A model generated the notes under the pieces. The model was not told the DNA's origin, made no database searches, and saw nothing but the letters and a program-made list of their open reading frames with translations. This document shows positions 23,646 through 37,376 of a stretch of DNA of 64,000 nucleotides, piece after piece. Each line of letters opens with the position of its first letter. The first letter of the stretch is position 1. Made by a program: the position numbers and the translations under genes. Origin of the DNA: Nomia melanderi (taxonomy: Eukaryota; Arthropoda; Insecta; Hymenoptera; Halictidae); the NCBI RefSeq assembly GCF_051020985.1, contig NW_027475149.1, forward strand, positions 868,001-932,000, in the 5' to 3' direction.

Positions 23646-26620
23646 CAGGGCCTCCTACAGACAATGCACTTTGATTTATTGCGCTATCTGTAATAGCACC
23701 AGAGATATCACCAGATATATATTGGATTTTACCCTGACCCTGAGTGTCCGGCCCCATGAGACGGTGCTTGTCTCGGCCCCTGGAGGTCCGAGGACGTTCC
23801 CGCTGCACGGATTCATGCGCCAGTGCCTCCTGCAGATAATTCACTGTGGTTTACTGCGCTATCTCTAATAGTACCCGAGATATCACCAGATATATATTGG
23901 ATTTTTCCCTGACCCTGAGTGTCCGGCCGAATGAGACTGTGATTTTCTCGGCCCCTGGTGGGCCGAGGTCGTTCCCGCTTCCCAGATTCATGCGCCGGGG
24001 CCTCCTACAGACTGTGCACTTTGATTTATTGTGCTATCTGTAATATCACCGGAGAAAGCTCCATATATATGCTGGATTTTTACATGACTTTGGGTGGCGG
24101 ATACCGAAAATCTGTAATTTTCTCGGCCCGTGGTGGTCCGAGGTCGTTCCCGCTGCACAGATTCGTGCGCCAGGTCCTCCTACAGACAATGCACTTTGAA
24201 TTATTGCGCTATCTGTAATTGCACCCGAGATATCACCAGATATATATTTGATTTTTCCCTTACCCTGAGTGTCCGGCCCCATGAGACGGTGGTTTTCTCG
24301 GCCCCTGGTGGTGCTAGGTCGTTCCCGCTGCACAGATGCATGCGCCAGAGCCTCCTGCAGATAATTCCCTTTGGCTTATTGCGCTATCTCCAATAGCACC
24401 CGAGATATCACCAGATATATATTGGATTTTCCCCTGACCCTGAGTGTCCGGCCCCATGAGACGGTGGTTGTCTCGGCCCCTGGTGGTACAAGGTCGTTCC
24501 CGCTGGCCACATTCATGCGCCAGGGCCTCCTACAGACAATGCACTTTGATTTATTTCGCTATCTGTAATAGGACCCGAGATATCACCAGATATATATTGG
24601 ATTTTCCCCAGACCCTGAGTGTCCGGCCGAATGAGACTGTGATTTTCTCGGCCCCTGGTGGGCCGAGGTCGTTCCCGCTGCACAGATTCATGCGCCAGGG
24701 CCCCCTGCAGATAATTTACTTTCATTTATTGCGCTATCTCTAATAGCACCCGAGATATCACCAGATATATATTGGATTTTTCCCTGACCCTGAGTGTCCG
24801 ACCCCATGAGACTGTGGTTTTCTCTGCCGATGGTGCTCCGAGGTCGTTCCCTCTGCACAGATTCATGCGACAGGGCCTCCTACAGACAATGCACTTTGAT
24901 TTATTGCGCTATCTCTAATAGCACCCGAGATATCACCAGATATATAATGGATTTTTCCCTGACCATGACAGTCCGGCCCCATTAGACGGTGGTTTTCTCG
25001 GCCCCTGGTGGTCCGAGGTCGTTCCCGCTGCACAGATTCATGCGCCAGTGCCCCCTGCATATAATTCAGTTTGGTTTAGTGCGGTATCTGTAAGAGCACC
25101 CGAGATATAACCAGATATATATTGGATTTTTCCCTGACCCTGACAGTCCGGCCCCATGAGACGGTGATTTTCTCGGCCCCTGGTGGTCCGAGGTCGTTGC
25201 CGCTGCCCAGATTCATGCGACAGGGCCTCCCGCAGACAAAGCACTTTGGTTTATTGCGCTATCTGTAATAGCACCCGAGATATCACCAGATATATACTGG
25301 ATTTTTACATGACCTTGGGTGACGGATTCCGAATATCTGTAATTTTCTCGGCCCCTGGTGGTCCGAGGTCGTTCCTGCTGCACAGATTCATTCGCCAGTG
25401 CCTCCTACAGACAATGCGCTTTGATTTATTGCGCTATCTCTAATAGCACCCTAGATATCACCAGATATATATTGTGTTTTTCCCTAACCCTTACAGTCCG
25501 GCCCCATGAGACGGCCATTTTCTCGGCCCCTGGTGGACCGTGGTCGTTCCCGCTGCACAGAATCATGCGCCAGGACTTCCTGCAGAGAATGCACTTTGGT
25601 TTATTGCGCTATCTCTAATAGCACCCGAGATATCACCAGATATATATTGGATTTTTCCCTGACCCTGAGTGTCCGGCCACATGAGACGGAGGTTGTCTCG
25701 GCCCCTGGTGGTCCGAGGTCGTTCCCGCTGCACAGATTCGTGCGCCAGGGCCCCCTATAGATAATTCACTTTGGTTTATTGCGCTATCTCTAATAGCACC
25801 CGAGATATCACCAGATATATATTGGATTTTCCCCTGACCCTGAGTGTCCGGCCCCATGGAACGGTGGTTTTCTCGGCCCCTGGTTGTCCGAGGTCGTTCC
25901 CGCTGCACCGATTCATGCGCCAGGGCCTCCTGCAGATAATTCACTTTGGTTTATTGCGCTATCTCTAATAGCACCCGAGATATCACCAGATATATATTGG
26001 ATTTTTCCCTGACCCTGAGTGTCCGACCCCATGTGTCGGTGGTTTTCTCGGCCCCTGTTGGTCCGAGATCGTTCCCGCTGCACAGATTCATGCGCCAGGG
26101 CCTCCTGCAGACAATGCACTTTGATCTATTTCGCTATCCCTAATAGCACCCGAGATATCACCAGATATATATTGGATTTTTCCTTGACCCTGACAGTCCG
26201 GCCCCATGTGTCGATGGTTTTCTCGGTCCCTCGTGGTCCGTGGTCGGTCCCGCTTCTCAGATTCATGCGCCAGTGCCCCCTGCAGATAATTCACTTTGAT
26301 TTATTGCGCTATCTCTAATAGCACCCGAGATATCACCAGATATATATTGGATTTTTCCTTGACCCTGACAGTCCGGCCGCATGTGTCGATGGTTTTCTCG
26401 GCCCCTGGTGGTCCGAGGTCGTTCCCGCTGCACTGATTCATGCGCTAGGGCCTCCTACAGACAATGCACTTTGATTTATTGCGCTATCTGTAATAGCACC
26501 CGAGATATCAACAGATTTATATTGGATTTTTACCTGATCCTGAGTGTCCGACCCCATGAGACGGTGGTTTTCTCGGCCCCTGGTGGTACGAGGTCGTTCC
26601 CGCTGCACAGATTCATGAGC
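23646..26620 (+). repeat. 2,975-bp 17-monomer unit, copy 1
   Basis: Seventeen monomers, followed immediately by a second copy at an exact offset of 2975 bp (17 x 175). The left edge is at GTGCGCC against ATGAGCC. The unit contains two of the most divergent monomers of the window: IIc at 24071, and the neighbouring ATATCACCGGAGAAAGCTCC near 24043, where the usual EcoRV box is disrupted. Confidence 0.93.
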
Positions 26621-29595
26621 CAGGGCCTCCTACAGACAATGCACTTTGATTTATTGCGCTATCTGTAATAGCACCAGAGATATCACCAGATATATATTGG
26701 ATTTTACCCTGACCCTGAGTGTCCGGCCCCATGAGACGGTGCTTGTCTCGGCCCCTGGAGGTCCGAGGACGTTCCCGCTGCACGGATTCATGCGCCAGTG
26801 CCTCCTGCAGATAATTCACTGTGGTTTACTGCGCTATCTCTAATAGTACCCGAGATATCACCAGATATATATTGGATTTTTCCCTGACCCTGAGTGTCCG
26901 GCCGAATGAGACTGTGATTTTCTCGGCCCCTGGTGGGCCGAGGTCGTTCCCGCTTCCCAGATTCATGCGCCGGGGCCTCCTACAGACTGTGCACTTTGAT
27001 TTATTGTGCTATCTGTAATATCACCGGAGAAAGCTCCATATATATGCTGGATTTTTACATGACTTTGGGTGGCGGATACCGAAAATCTGTAATTTTCTCG
27101 GCCCGTGGTGGTCCGAGGTCGTTCCCGCTGCACAGATTCGTGCGCCAGGTCCTCCTACAGACAATGCACTTTGAATTATTGCGCTATCTGTAATTGCACC
27201 CGAGATATCACCAGATATATATTTGATTTTTCCCTTACCCTGAGTGTCCGGCCCCATGAGACGGTGGTTTTCTCGGCCCCTGGTGGTGCTAGGTCGTTCC
27301 CGCTGCACAGATGCATGCGCCAGAGCCTCCTGCAGATAATTCCCTTTGGCTTATTGCGCTATCTCCAATAGCACCCGAGATATCACCAGATATATATTGG
27401 ATTTTCCCCTGACCCTGAGTGTCCGGCCCCATGAGACGGTGGTTGTCTCGGCCCCTGGTGGTACAAGGTCGTTCCCGCTGGCCACATTCATGCGCCAGGG
27501 CCTCCTACAGACAATGCACTTTGATTTATTTCGCTATCTGTAATAGGACCCGAGATATCACCAGATATATATTGGATTTTCCCCAGACCCTGAGTGTCCG
27601 GCCGAATGAGACTGTGATTTTCTCGGCCCCTGGTGGGCCGAGGTCGTTCCCGCTGCACAGATTCATGCGCCAGGGCCCCCTGCAGATAATTTACTTTCAT
27701 TTATTGCGCTATCTCTAATAGCACCCGAGATATCACCAGATATATATTGGATTTTTCCCTGACCCTGAGTGTCCGACCCCATGAGACTGTGGTTTTCTCT
27801 GCCGATGGTGCTCCGAGGTCGTTCCCTCTGCACAGATTCATGCGACAGGACCTCCTACAGACAATGCACTTTGATTTATTGCGCTATCTCTAATAGCACC
27901 CGAGATATCACCAGATATATAATGGATTTTTCCCTGACCATGACAGTCCGGCCCCATTAGACGGTGGTTTTCTCGGCCCCTGGTGGTCCGAGGTCGTTCC
28001 CGCTGCACAGATTCATGCGCCAGTGCCCCCTGCATATAATTCAGTTTGGTTTAGTGCGGTATCTGTAAGAGCACCCGAGATATAACCAGATATATATTGG
28101 ATTTTTCCCTGACCCTGACAGTCCGGCCCCATGAGACGGTGATTTTCTCGGCCCCTGGTGGTCCGAGGTCGTTGCCGCTGCCCAGATTCATGCGACAGGG
28201 CCTCCCGCAGACAAAGCACTTTGGTTTATTGCGCTATCTGTAATAGCACCCGAGATATCACCAGATATATACTGGATTTTTACATGACCTTGGGTGACGG
28301 ATTCCGAATATCTGTAATTTTCTCGGCCCCTGGTGGTCCGAGGTCGTTCCTGCTGCACAGATTCATTCGCCAGTGCCTCCTACAGACAATGCACTTTGAT
28401 TTATTGCGCTATCTCTAATAGCACCCTAGATATCACCAGATATATATTGTGTTTTTCCCTAACCCTTACAGTCCGGCCCCATGAGACGGCCATTTTCTCG
28501 GCCCCTGGTGGACCGTGGTCGTTCCCGCTGCACAGAATCATGCGCCAGGACTTCCTGCAGAGAATGCACTTTGGTTTATTGCGCTATCTCTAATAGCACC
28601 CGAGATATCACCAGATATATATTGGATTTTTCCCTGACCCTGAGTGTCCGGCCACATGAGACGGAGGTTGTCTCGGCCCCTGGTGGTCCGAGGTCGTTCC
28701 CGCTGCACAGATTCGTGCGCCAGGGCCCCCTATAGATAATTCACTTTGGTTTATTGCGCTATCTCTAATAGCACCCGAGATATCACCAGATATATATTGG
28801 ATTTTCCCCTGACCCTGAGTGTCCGGCCCCATGGAACGGTGGTTTTCTCGGCCCCTGGTTGTCCGAGGTCGTTCCCGCTGCACCGATTCATGCGCCAGGG
28901 CCTCCTGCAGATAATTCACTTTGGTTTATTGCGCTATCTCTAATAGCACCCGAGATATCACCAGATATATATTGGATTTTTCCCTGACCCTGAGTGTCCG
29001 ACCCCATGTGTCGGTGGTTTTCTCGGCCCCTGTTGGTCCGAGATCGTTCCCGCTGCACAGATTCATGCGCCAGGGCCTCCTGCAGACAATGCACTTTGAT
29101 CTATTTCGCTATCCCTAATAGCACCCGAGATATCACCAGATATATATTGGATTTTTCCTTGACCCTGACAGTCCGGCCCCATGTGTCGATGGTTTTCTCG
29201 GTCCCTCGTGGTCCGTGGTCGGTCCCGCTTCTCAGATTCATGCGCCAGTGCCCCCTGCAGATAATTCACTTTGATTTATTGCGCTATCTCTAATAGCACC
29301 CGAGATATCACCAGATATATATTGGATTTTTCCTTGACCCTGACAGTCCGGCCGCATGTGTCGATGGTTTTCTCGGCCCCTGGTGGTCCGAGGTCGTTCC
29401 CGCTGCACTGATTCATGCGCTAGGGCCTCCTACAGACAATGCACTTTGATTTATTGCGCTATCTGTAATAGCACCCGAGATATCAACAGATTTATATTGG
29501 ATTTTTACCTGATCCTGAGTGTCCGACCCCATGAGACGGTGGTTTTCTCGGCCCCTGGTGGTACGAGGTCGTTCCCGCTGCACAGATTCATGAGC
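26621..29595 (+). repeat. 2,975-bp 17-monomer unit, copy 2
   Basis: Only two differences from copy 1 were found by eye: A at 27850 for G at 24875, and A at 28393 for G at 25418. Identity to copy 1 continues to about 29,648, where CACCCGATATATC replaces CACCAGAGATATC. No insertion or deletion was seen, so the duplication appears very recent or is kept uniform by exchange. Confidence 0.93.
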
Positions 29596-30669
29596 CAGGG
29601 CCTCCTACAGACAATGCACTTTGATTTATTGCGCTATCTGTAATAGCACCCGATATATCACCAGATATATGCTGAACTTTTACATGACCTTGGGTGACGG
29701 ATACCGAAAATCTGTAATTATTTTGGCCCCTGGTGTGCCGACGTCGTTCCTGCTGCCCAGATTCATGCGCCAGGGCCTCCTGCATATAATTCACTTTGGT
29801 TTATTGCGCTATCTCTAATAGCACCCGAGATAACAGCAGATATATATTGGATTTTTCCCTGACACTGACAGTCCGGCCCCATGAGACGGTGATTTTCTCG
29901 GCCCCTGGTGGTCCGAGGGCGTTCCCGCTGCACAGATTCATGCGCCAGGGCCTCCTACAGACAATGCACTTTGATTTATTGCGCTATCTGTAAGAGCACG
30001 CGAGATATCACCAGATATATATTGGATTTTCCCCTGACCTTGAGTGTCCGGCCCCATGAGACGGTGGCTTTCTCGGCCCCTGGTGGTCCGAGGTCATTCC
30101 CACTGCACAGATTCATGCGCCAGTGCCTGCTACAGACAATGCACTTTGAATTATTGCCCTATCTCTAATAGCACCCTAGATATCACCAGATATATATTGG
30201 ATTTTCCCCTGACCCGGAGTGTCCGGCCCCATGAGACGGTGGTTTTCTCGGCCCCTGGTGGTCCGAGGTCGTTCCCGCTGGCCAGATTCATGCGCCAGGG
30301 CCTCCTATAGATAATTCGCTTTGGTTTAGTGCGCTATCTCTAATAGCACCCGAGATATCACCAGATATATATTGGATTTTTCCCTGACCCTGACAGTCCG
30401 GCCCCATGTGTCGGTGGTTTTCTCGGCATCTGGTTTTCCGAGGCCGTTCCCACAGCACAGATTCATGCGCCAGGGCCCCTGCAGATAATTCACGTTGGTT
30501 TAGTGCGCTATCTGTAAGATCACCCGAGATATCACCAGATATATATTGGATTTTCCCCTGACCCTGAGTGTCCGGCACCATGAGACGGTGATTTTCTCGG
30601 TCCCTGGTGGTCCGAACTCGTTCCCGCTGCACAGATTCATGCGCCAGGGCCTCCTGCAGATAATTAACT
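29596..30669 (+). repeat. Patchwork of domain I-type monomers
   Basis: Three joined pieces match domain I: around 29621 to 3889 (offset 25732, with the last type IIa monomer of the window), around 29796-30000 to about 4762-4966 (offset 25034), and around 30170-30650 to about 5684-6164 (offset 24486). The changing offsets show that intervening monomers were lost or that the pieces were copied separately. Confidence 0.75.
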
Positions 30670-33600
30670 TTGGTTTATTGCGCTATCTCTAATAGCACCC
30701 GAGATATCACCAGATATATATTGGATTTTTCCCTGACCCTGAGTGTCCGACCCCATGAGACGGGGGTTTACTCGGCCCCTGGTGGTCCGAGGTCGTTACC
30801 GCTGCACAGATTCATGCGCCAGGGCCTGCTACAGATAATTCACTTTGGTTTATTGCGCTATCTCTAATAGCACCCGAGATATCACCAGATATATATTGGA
30901 TTTTTCCCTGGCCCTGAGTGTCCGGCCCCATGAGACGGTGATTTTCTCGGCCCCTGATGGTCCGAGATCGTTCCCGCTGCACAGATTCATGCGCCAGGGC
31001 CTCCTGCAGATAATTCACTTTGGTTTAGTGCGCTATCTCTAATAGCACCCGAGATATCACCAGATATATATTGGATTTTTCCCTGACCCTGACAGTCCGG
31101 CCCCATGTGTCGGTGGTTTTCTCGGCCCCTGGTGGTCCGAGGTCGTTACCGCTGCACAGATTCATGCGCCAGGGCCTGCTACAGATAATTCACTTTGGTT
31201 TATTGCGCTATCTCTAATAGCACCCGAGATATCACCAGATATATATTGGATTTTTCCCTGGCCCTGAGTGTCCGGCCCCATGAGACGGTGATTTTCTCGG
31301 CCCCTGATGGTCCGAGATCGTTCCCGCTGCACAGATTCATGCGCCAGGGCCTCCTGCAGATAATTCACTTTGGTTTATTGCGCTATCTCTAATAGCACCC
31401 GAGATATCACCAGATATATATTGGATTTTTCCCTGACCCTGAGTGTCCGACCCCATGAGACGGGGGTTTACTCGGCCCCTGGTGGTCCGAGGTCGTTACC
31501 GCTGCACAGATTCATGCGCCAGGGCCTGCTACAGATAATTCACTTTGGTTTATTGCGCTATCTCTAATAGCACCCGAGATATCACCAGATATATATTGGA
31601 TTTTTCCCTGGCCCTGAGTGTCCGGCCCCATGAGACGGTGATTTTCTCGGCCCCTGATGGTCCGAGATCGTTCCCGCTGCACAGATTCATGCGCCAGGGC
31701 CTCCTGCAGATAATTCACTTTGGTTTAGTGCGCTATCTCTAATAGCACCCGAGATATCACCAGATATATATTGGATTTTTCCCTGGCCCTGAGTGTCCGG
31801 CCCCATGAGACGGTGATTTTCTCGGCCCCTGATGTTCCGAGATCGTTCCCGCTGCACAGATTCATGCGCCAGGGCCTCCTGCAGATAATTCACTTTGGTT
31901 TATTGCGCTATCTCTAGTAGCACCCGAGATATCACCAGATATATATTGGATTTTTCCCTGACCCTGAGTGTCTGACCCCATGAGACGGGGGTTTACTCGG
32001 CCCCTGGTGGTCCGAGGTCGTTACCGCTCCACAGATTCATGCGCCAGGGCCTGCTACAGATAATTCACTTTGGTTTATTGCGCTATCTCTAATAGCACCC
32101 GAGATATCACCAGATATATATTGGATTTTTCCCTGACCCTGAGTGTCCGGCCCCATGGGACGGTGGTTTTCTCGGCCCCTGGTGGTTCGAGGTCGTTCCC
32201 GCTGGCCAGATTCATGCGCAAGGGCCTCCTACGGACAATGCACTTTGAATTATTGCCCTATCTCTAATAGCACCCTAGATATCACCAGATATATATTGGA
32301 TTTTCCCTCACCCCGAGTGTCCTGCCCCATGAGACAGTGGTTTTCTCGGCCCCTGGTTGTCCGAGGTCGTTCCCGCTGGCCAGATTCATGCGCCAGGGCC
32401 TCCTACAGACAATGCACTTTGATTTATTGCGCTATCTGTAATAGCACCCGAGATATCACCAGATATATATTGGATTTTTCTCTGACCCTGAGTGTGCGGC
32501 CCCATGAGACTGTGGTTTTCTCGGCCCCTGGTGGTCCGAGGACGTTCCCGCTGCACAGATTCATGCGCCGGGGCCTCCTGCAGATAATTCACTTTGGTTT
32601 ATTGCGCTATCTCTAATAGCACCCGAGATATCGGAATATATATATTGGATTTTCCCCTGACCCTGAGTTTCCGGCCCCATGGGACGGTGGCTTTCTCGGC
32701 CCCTGGTGGTCCGAGGTCGTTCCCGCTGCACAGATTCATGCGCCAGTGCCTGCTACAGACAATGCGCTTTGATTTATTGCGCTATCTCTAATAGCACCCG
32801 AGATATCACCAGTTATATATTGGATTTTTCCTGATCCTGACAGTCCGGCCCCATGAGACGGTGATTTTCTCGGCCCCTGGTGGTCCGAGGTCGTTCCCGC
32901 TGCACAGATTCGTGCGCCAGGGCCTCCTACAGACAATGCACTTTGATTTATTGCGCTATCTGTAATAGCACCAGAGATATCACCAGATATATATTGTTTT
33001 TTACCCTGACCCTGAGTGTCCGGCCCAATGAGACGGTGGTTGTCTCGGCCCCTGGAGGTCCGAGGACGTTCCCGCTGCAGAGATTCATGCGCCAGTGCCT
33101 CCTGCAGATAATTCACTTTGGTTTACTGCGCTATCTCTAATAGTACCCGAGATATCACCAGATTTATATTGGATTTTACCCTGACCCTGCGTGTCCGGCC
33201 CCATGAGACTGTGGTTTTCTCGGCCCCTGGTGGTCCGAGGTCGTTCCCGTTGCACAGATTCATGCGGCAGGGCGTCCTGCAGATAATTCACTTTGGTTTA
33301 TTGCGCTATCTCTAATAGCACCTAAGATATCACCAGATATATATTGGATTTCTCCCTGACCCTGAGTGTCCGGCCCCATGAGACTGTGGTTTTCTCGGCC
33401 CCTGGTGGTCCGAGGTCGTTCCCGTTGCAAAGATTCATGCGCCAGGGCCTGCTGCAGATAATTTACTTTGATTTATTGCGCTATCGGTAATAGCAGCCGA
33501 GATATCACCAGATATATATTGGATTTTCCCCTGACCCTGAGTGTCCGGCCCCATGAGACGGTGGTTTTCTCGGCCCCTGGTGGTCCTAGGTCGTTCCCGC

Positions 33601-34082
33601 TGCACAGATGCATGCGCCAGGGCCTCCTGCAGATAATTCACTTTGGTTTATTGCGCTGTATCTAATAGCACCCGAGATATCACCAGATATATATTGGATT
33701 TTCCCTGACCCTGAGTGTCCGGCCCCATTTGACTGTGGTTTTCTCGGCCCCTGGTGGTCCGAGGTCGTTCCCGCTGCCCAGATTCATGCGCTAGGGCCTC
33801 CTGCAGATAATTCACTTTGGTTTATTGCGCTGTATCTAATAGCACCCGAAAATATCACCAGATATATATTGGATTTTCCCCTGACCCTGAGTGTCCGGCC
33901 CCATGAGACTGTGGTTTTCTCGGCGCCTGGTGGTCCGAGGTCGTTCCCGTTGCACTGTTTCATGCGCCAGGGCCTCCTGCAGATAATTCACTTTGGTTTA
34001 TTGCGCTATCTCTAATAGCACCCGAGATATCACCAGATATATATTGGATTTTCCCCTGACCCTGAGTGTCCGGCCCCATGAG
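30670..34082 (+). repeat. Duplicated block, copy 2, with extra monomers
   Basis: Same as 19998-22710 but longer. The left part reads A-B-C-B-A-B-B'-A', three monomers (525 bp) more than the partner, so the offset rises from 10672 to 11197. A further monomer is added near 33,660-33,840, next to a copy with CCCGAAAATATC. The monomer near 32,290 lost one base (ATTTTCCCTCACC). Confidence 0.83.
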
Positions 34083-35812
34083 ACGGTGGTTTTCTCGGCC
34101 CCTGGTGGTCCGCTGTCGTTCCCGCTGCACAGATTCAGGCGCCAGGGCCTCCTACAGACAATGCACTTTGACTTATTGCGCTATCTGTAATAGCACCCGA
34201 GATATCACCAGATATATATTGGATTTTTCACTGACCCTAAGTGTCCGGCCCCTCGGGACGGTGGTTTTCTCGCCCCTGGTGGTCCGAGGTCGTTCCCGCT
34301 GCACAGATTCATGCGCCAGGGCCTCCTGCAGATAATTCACTTTGGTTTATTGCGCTATCTCTAATAGCACCCAAGATATCGCCAGATATATATTGGATTT
34401 TTCCCTGACCCTGAGTGTCCGGCCCCATGAGACTGTGGTTTTCTCGGCGCCTGTTGGTCCGAGGTCGTTCCCGTTGCACTGTTTCATGCGCCAGGGCCTC
34501 CTGCAGATAATTCACTTTGGTTTATTGCGCTATCTCTAATAGCACCCGAGATATCACCAGATATATATTGGATTTTCCCCTGACCCTGAGTGTCCGGCCC
34601 CATGAGACGGTGGTTTTCTCGGCTCCTGGTGGTTCGAGGTCGTTCCCGCTGCACAGATTCGTGCGCCAGGGCCTCCTACGGACAATGCACTTTGATTTAT
34701 TGCGCTATCTGTAATAGCAGCCGAGATATCACCAGATATATATTGGATTTTTCACTGACCCCGAGTTACCGGCCCCATGAGACGGTGGTTTTCTCGGCCC
34801 CTGGTGGTCCGAGGTCGTTCCCGCTGCACAGATTCGTGCGCCAGGGCCTCCTACGGACAATGCACTTTGATTTATTGCGCTATCTGTAATAGCACCAGAG
34901 ATATCACCAGATATATATTGTATTTTCCCCTGACCCTGAGTGTCCGGCCCCATGAGACTGTGGTTTTCTCGTCCCCTGGTTGTCCGAGGTCGTTCCCACT
35001 GCACAGATTCAGGCGCCAGGGCCTCCTACTGACAATGCACTTTGACTTATTGCGCTATCTGTAATAGCACCCGAGATATCACCAGATATATATTGGATTT
35101 TCCCCTGACCCTCAGAGTCCGGCCCCATGAGACTGTGGTTTTCTAGGCCCCTGGTGGTCCGAGGTCGTTCCCGCTGCACAGATTCATGCGCCAGGGCCTC
35201 CTGCAGATAATTCACTTTGGTTTATTGCGCTATCTCTAATAGCACCCAAGATATCACCAGATATATATTGGATTTTTCCCTGACCCTGAGTGTCCGACCC
35301 ATGAGACTGTGGTTTTCTCGGCCCCTGGTGGTCCGAGGTCGTTCCCGTTGCACAGATGCATGCGCCAGGACCTCCTGCAGATAATTCACTTTGGTTTATT
35401 GCGCTGTATCTAATAGCACCCGAGATATCACCAGATATATATTGGATTTTCCCTGACACTGAGTGTCCGGCCCCATTTGACTGTGGTTTTCTCGGCCCCT
35501 GGTGGTCCGAGGTCGTTCCCGCTGCCCAGATTCATGCGCCAGGGCCTCCTGCAGATAATTCACTTTGGTTTATTGCGCTGTATCTAATAGCACCCGAGAT
35601 ATCACCAGATATATATTGGATTTTACCCTGACCCTGAGTGTCCGGCCCCATGAGACGGTGGTTGTCTCGGCCCCTGGAGGTCCGAGGATGTTCCCGCTGC
35701 TCAGATTCATGCGCCAGTGCCTCCTGGAGATAATTAACTTTGGTTTACTGCGCTATCTCTAATAGTACCCGAGATATCACCAGATATATATTGGATTTTT
35801 CCCTGACCCTGA
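34083..35812 (+). repeat. Lead-in monomers before the first complete unit
   Basis: About ten monomers of the types used in domain III, including the ATTTGACTGTGG monomer near 35,471 and ACCATGAGAC-type monomers. One base is missing at 34272 (TCTCGCCCCTGG) and one near 35298 (GTCCGACCCATGAG). They may be the right end of an earlier, diverged unit. Confidence 0.7.
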
Positions 35813-36190
35813 GTGTCCGACCCCATGAGACTGTGGTTTTCTCTGCCGATGTTGGTCCGAGGTCGTTCCCGCTGCACAGATTCATGCGCCAGGGCCTCCT
35901 ACAGACAATGCACTTTGATTTATTGCGCTATCTCTAATAGCACCCGAGATATCACCAGATATATATTGGATTTTCCCCTGACCCTGAGTGTCCGGCCCCA
36001 TGAGACTGTGGTTTTCTCGGCGCCTGGTGGTCCGAGGTCGTTCCCGTTGCACTGTTTCATGCGCCAGGGCCTCCTGCAGATAATTCACTTTGGTTTATTG
36101 CGCTATCTCTAATAGCACCCGAGATATCACCAGATATATATTGGATTTTCCCCTGACCCTGAGTGTCCGGCCCCATGAGACTGTGACTTT

Positions 36191-36211
36191 CTCGGACCCT
36201 GGTGGTCCGAG
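36191..36211. other. Perfect 8-bp version of dyad 3
   Basis: Here the left arm is CTCGGACC and the right arm GGTCCGAG, so the mismatch in the usual dyad is repaired and the 8-bp stem is perfect around CTGGT. The same form recurs in the equivalent monomer of other higher-order units, at about 40914, 50357, 54552 and 59271. It is fixed in one monomer class of domain III and is absent from unit C. Confidence 0.75.
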
Positions 36212-37376
36212 GTGGTTCCCGCTGCACAGATTCATGCGCCAGGGCCTCCTACAGACAATGCACTTTGATTTATTGCGCTATCTCTAATAGCACCCGAGAT
36301 ATCACCAGATATATATTGGATTTTCCCCTGTCCCTGAGTGTCCGGCCCCATGAGACTGTGGTTTTCTCGGCCCCTGGTGGTCCGAGGTCGTTCCCGTTGC
36401 ACAGATTCATGCGCCAGGGCCTCCTGCAGATAATTCACTTTGGTTTATTGCGCTATCTCTAATAGCACCCGAGATATCACCAGATATATATTGGATTTTC
36501 CCCTGACCCTGAGTGTCCGGCCCCATGTGACGGTGGTTTTCTCGGCCCCTGGTTGTCCGAGGTCGTTCCCGCTGCACAGATTCGTGCGCCAGGGACTCCT
36601 ACGGACAATGCACTTTGATTTATTGCGCTATCTGTAATAGCACCCGAGATATCACCAGATATATATTGGATTTTTCACTGACCCTGAGTGTCCGGCCCCA
36701 TGAGACGGTGGTTTTCTCGGCCCCTGGTGGTCCGAGGTCGTTCCCGCTGCACAGATTCGTGCGCCAGGGCCTCCTACGGACAATGCACTTTGATTTATTG
36801 CGCTATCTGCAATAGCACCAGAGATATCACCAGATATATATTGGATTTTACCCTGACCCTGAGTGTCCGGCCCCATGAGACTGTGGTTTACTCGGCCCCT
36901 GGTGGTCCGAGGACGTTCCCGTTGCACAGATTCATACGCCAAGGCCTCCTGCAGATAATTCACTTTGGTTTATTGCGCTATCTCTAATAGCACCCGAGAT
37001 ATCACCAGATATATATTGGATTTTCCCCTGACCCTGAGTGTCCGGCCCCATGAGACTGTGGTTTTCTCGGCACCTGGTGGTCCGAGGTCGTTCCCGCTGC
37101 ACAGATTCATGCGCCAAGGCCTCCTGCAGAAAATTCACTTTGGTTTACTGCGCTATCTCTAATAGTACCCGAGATATCACCAGATATATATTGGATTTTG
37201 CCCTGACCCTGAGTGTCCGGCCCCATGAGACTGCGGTTTTCTCGGCCCCTGGTGGACCGAGGTCGTTCCCGCTGCACAGATTCATGCGCCAGGGCCTCCT
37301 GCAGATAATGCACTTTGGTTTATTGCGCTATCTCTAATAGCACCCGAGATATCACCAGATATATATTGGATTTTTC

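Larger units (their letters stand above)
19540..34082 (+). repeat. Domain II: mixed array with large tandem duplication
   Basis: This stretch links the type-II-rich left part to the regular right part. It contains a block duplicated at both of its ends (19998-22710 and 30670-34082) and, between them, the 2,975-bp tandem pair. Type II monomers still occur (24071, 25296, 27046, 28271, 29671) but stop after about 29.8 kb. Confidence 0.75.

Noticed and set aside
32143..32616. Longest open frame, 157 codons
   Set aside because: It arises because the monomer near 32,290 lost one base and is 174 bp, a multiple of 3, so the frame continues into the next monomer. No promoter, known domain or codon signal supports a gene.
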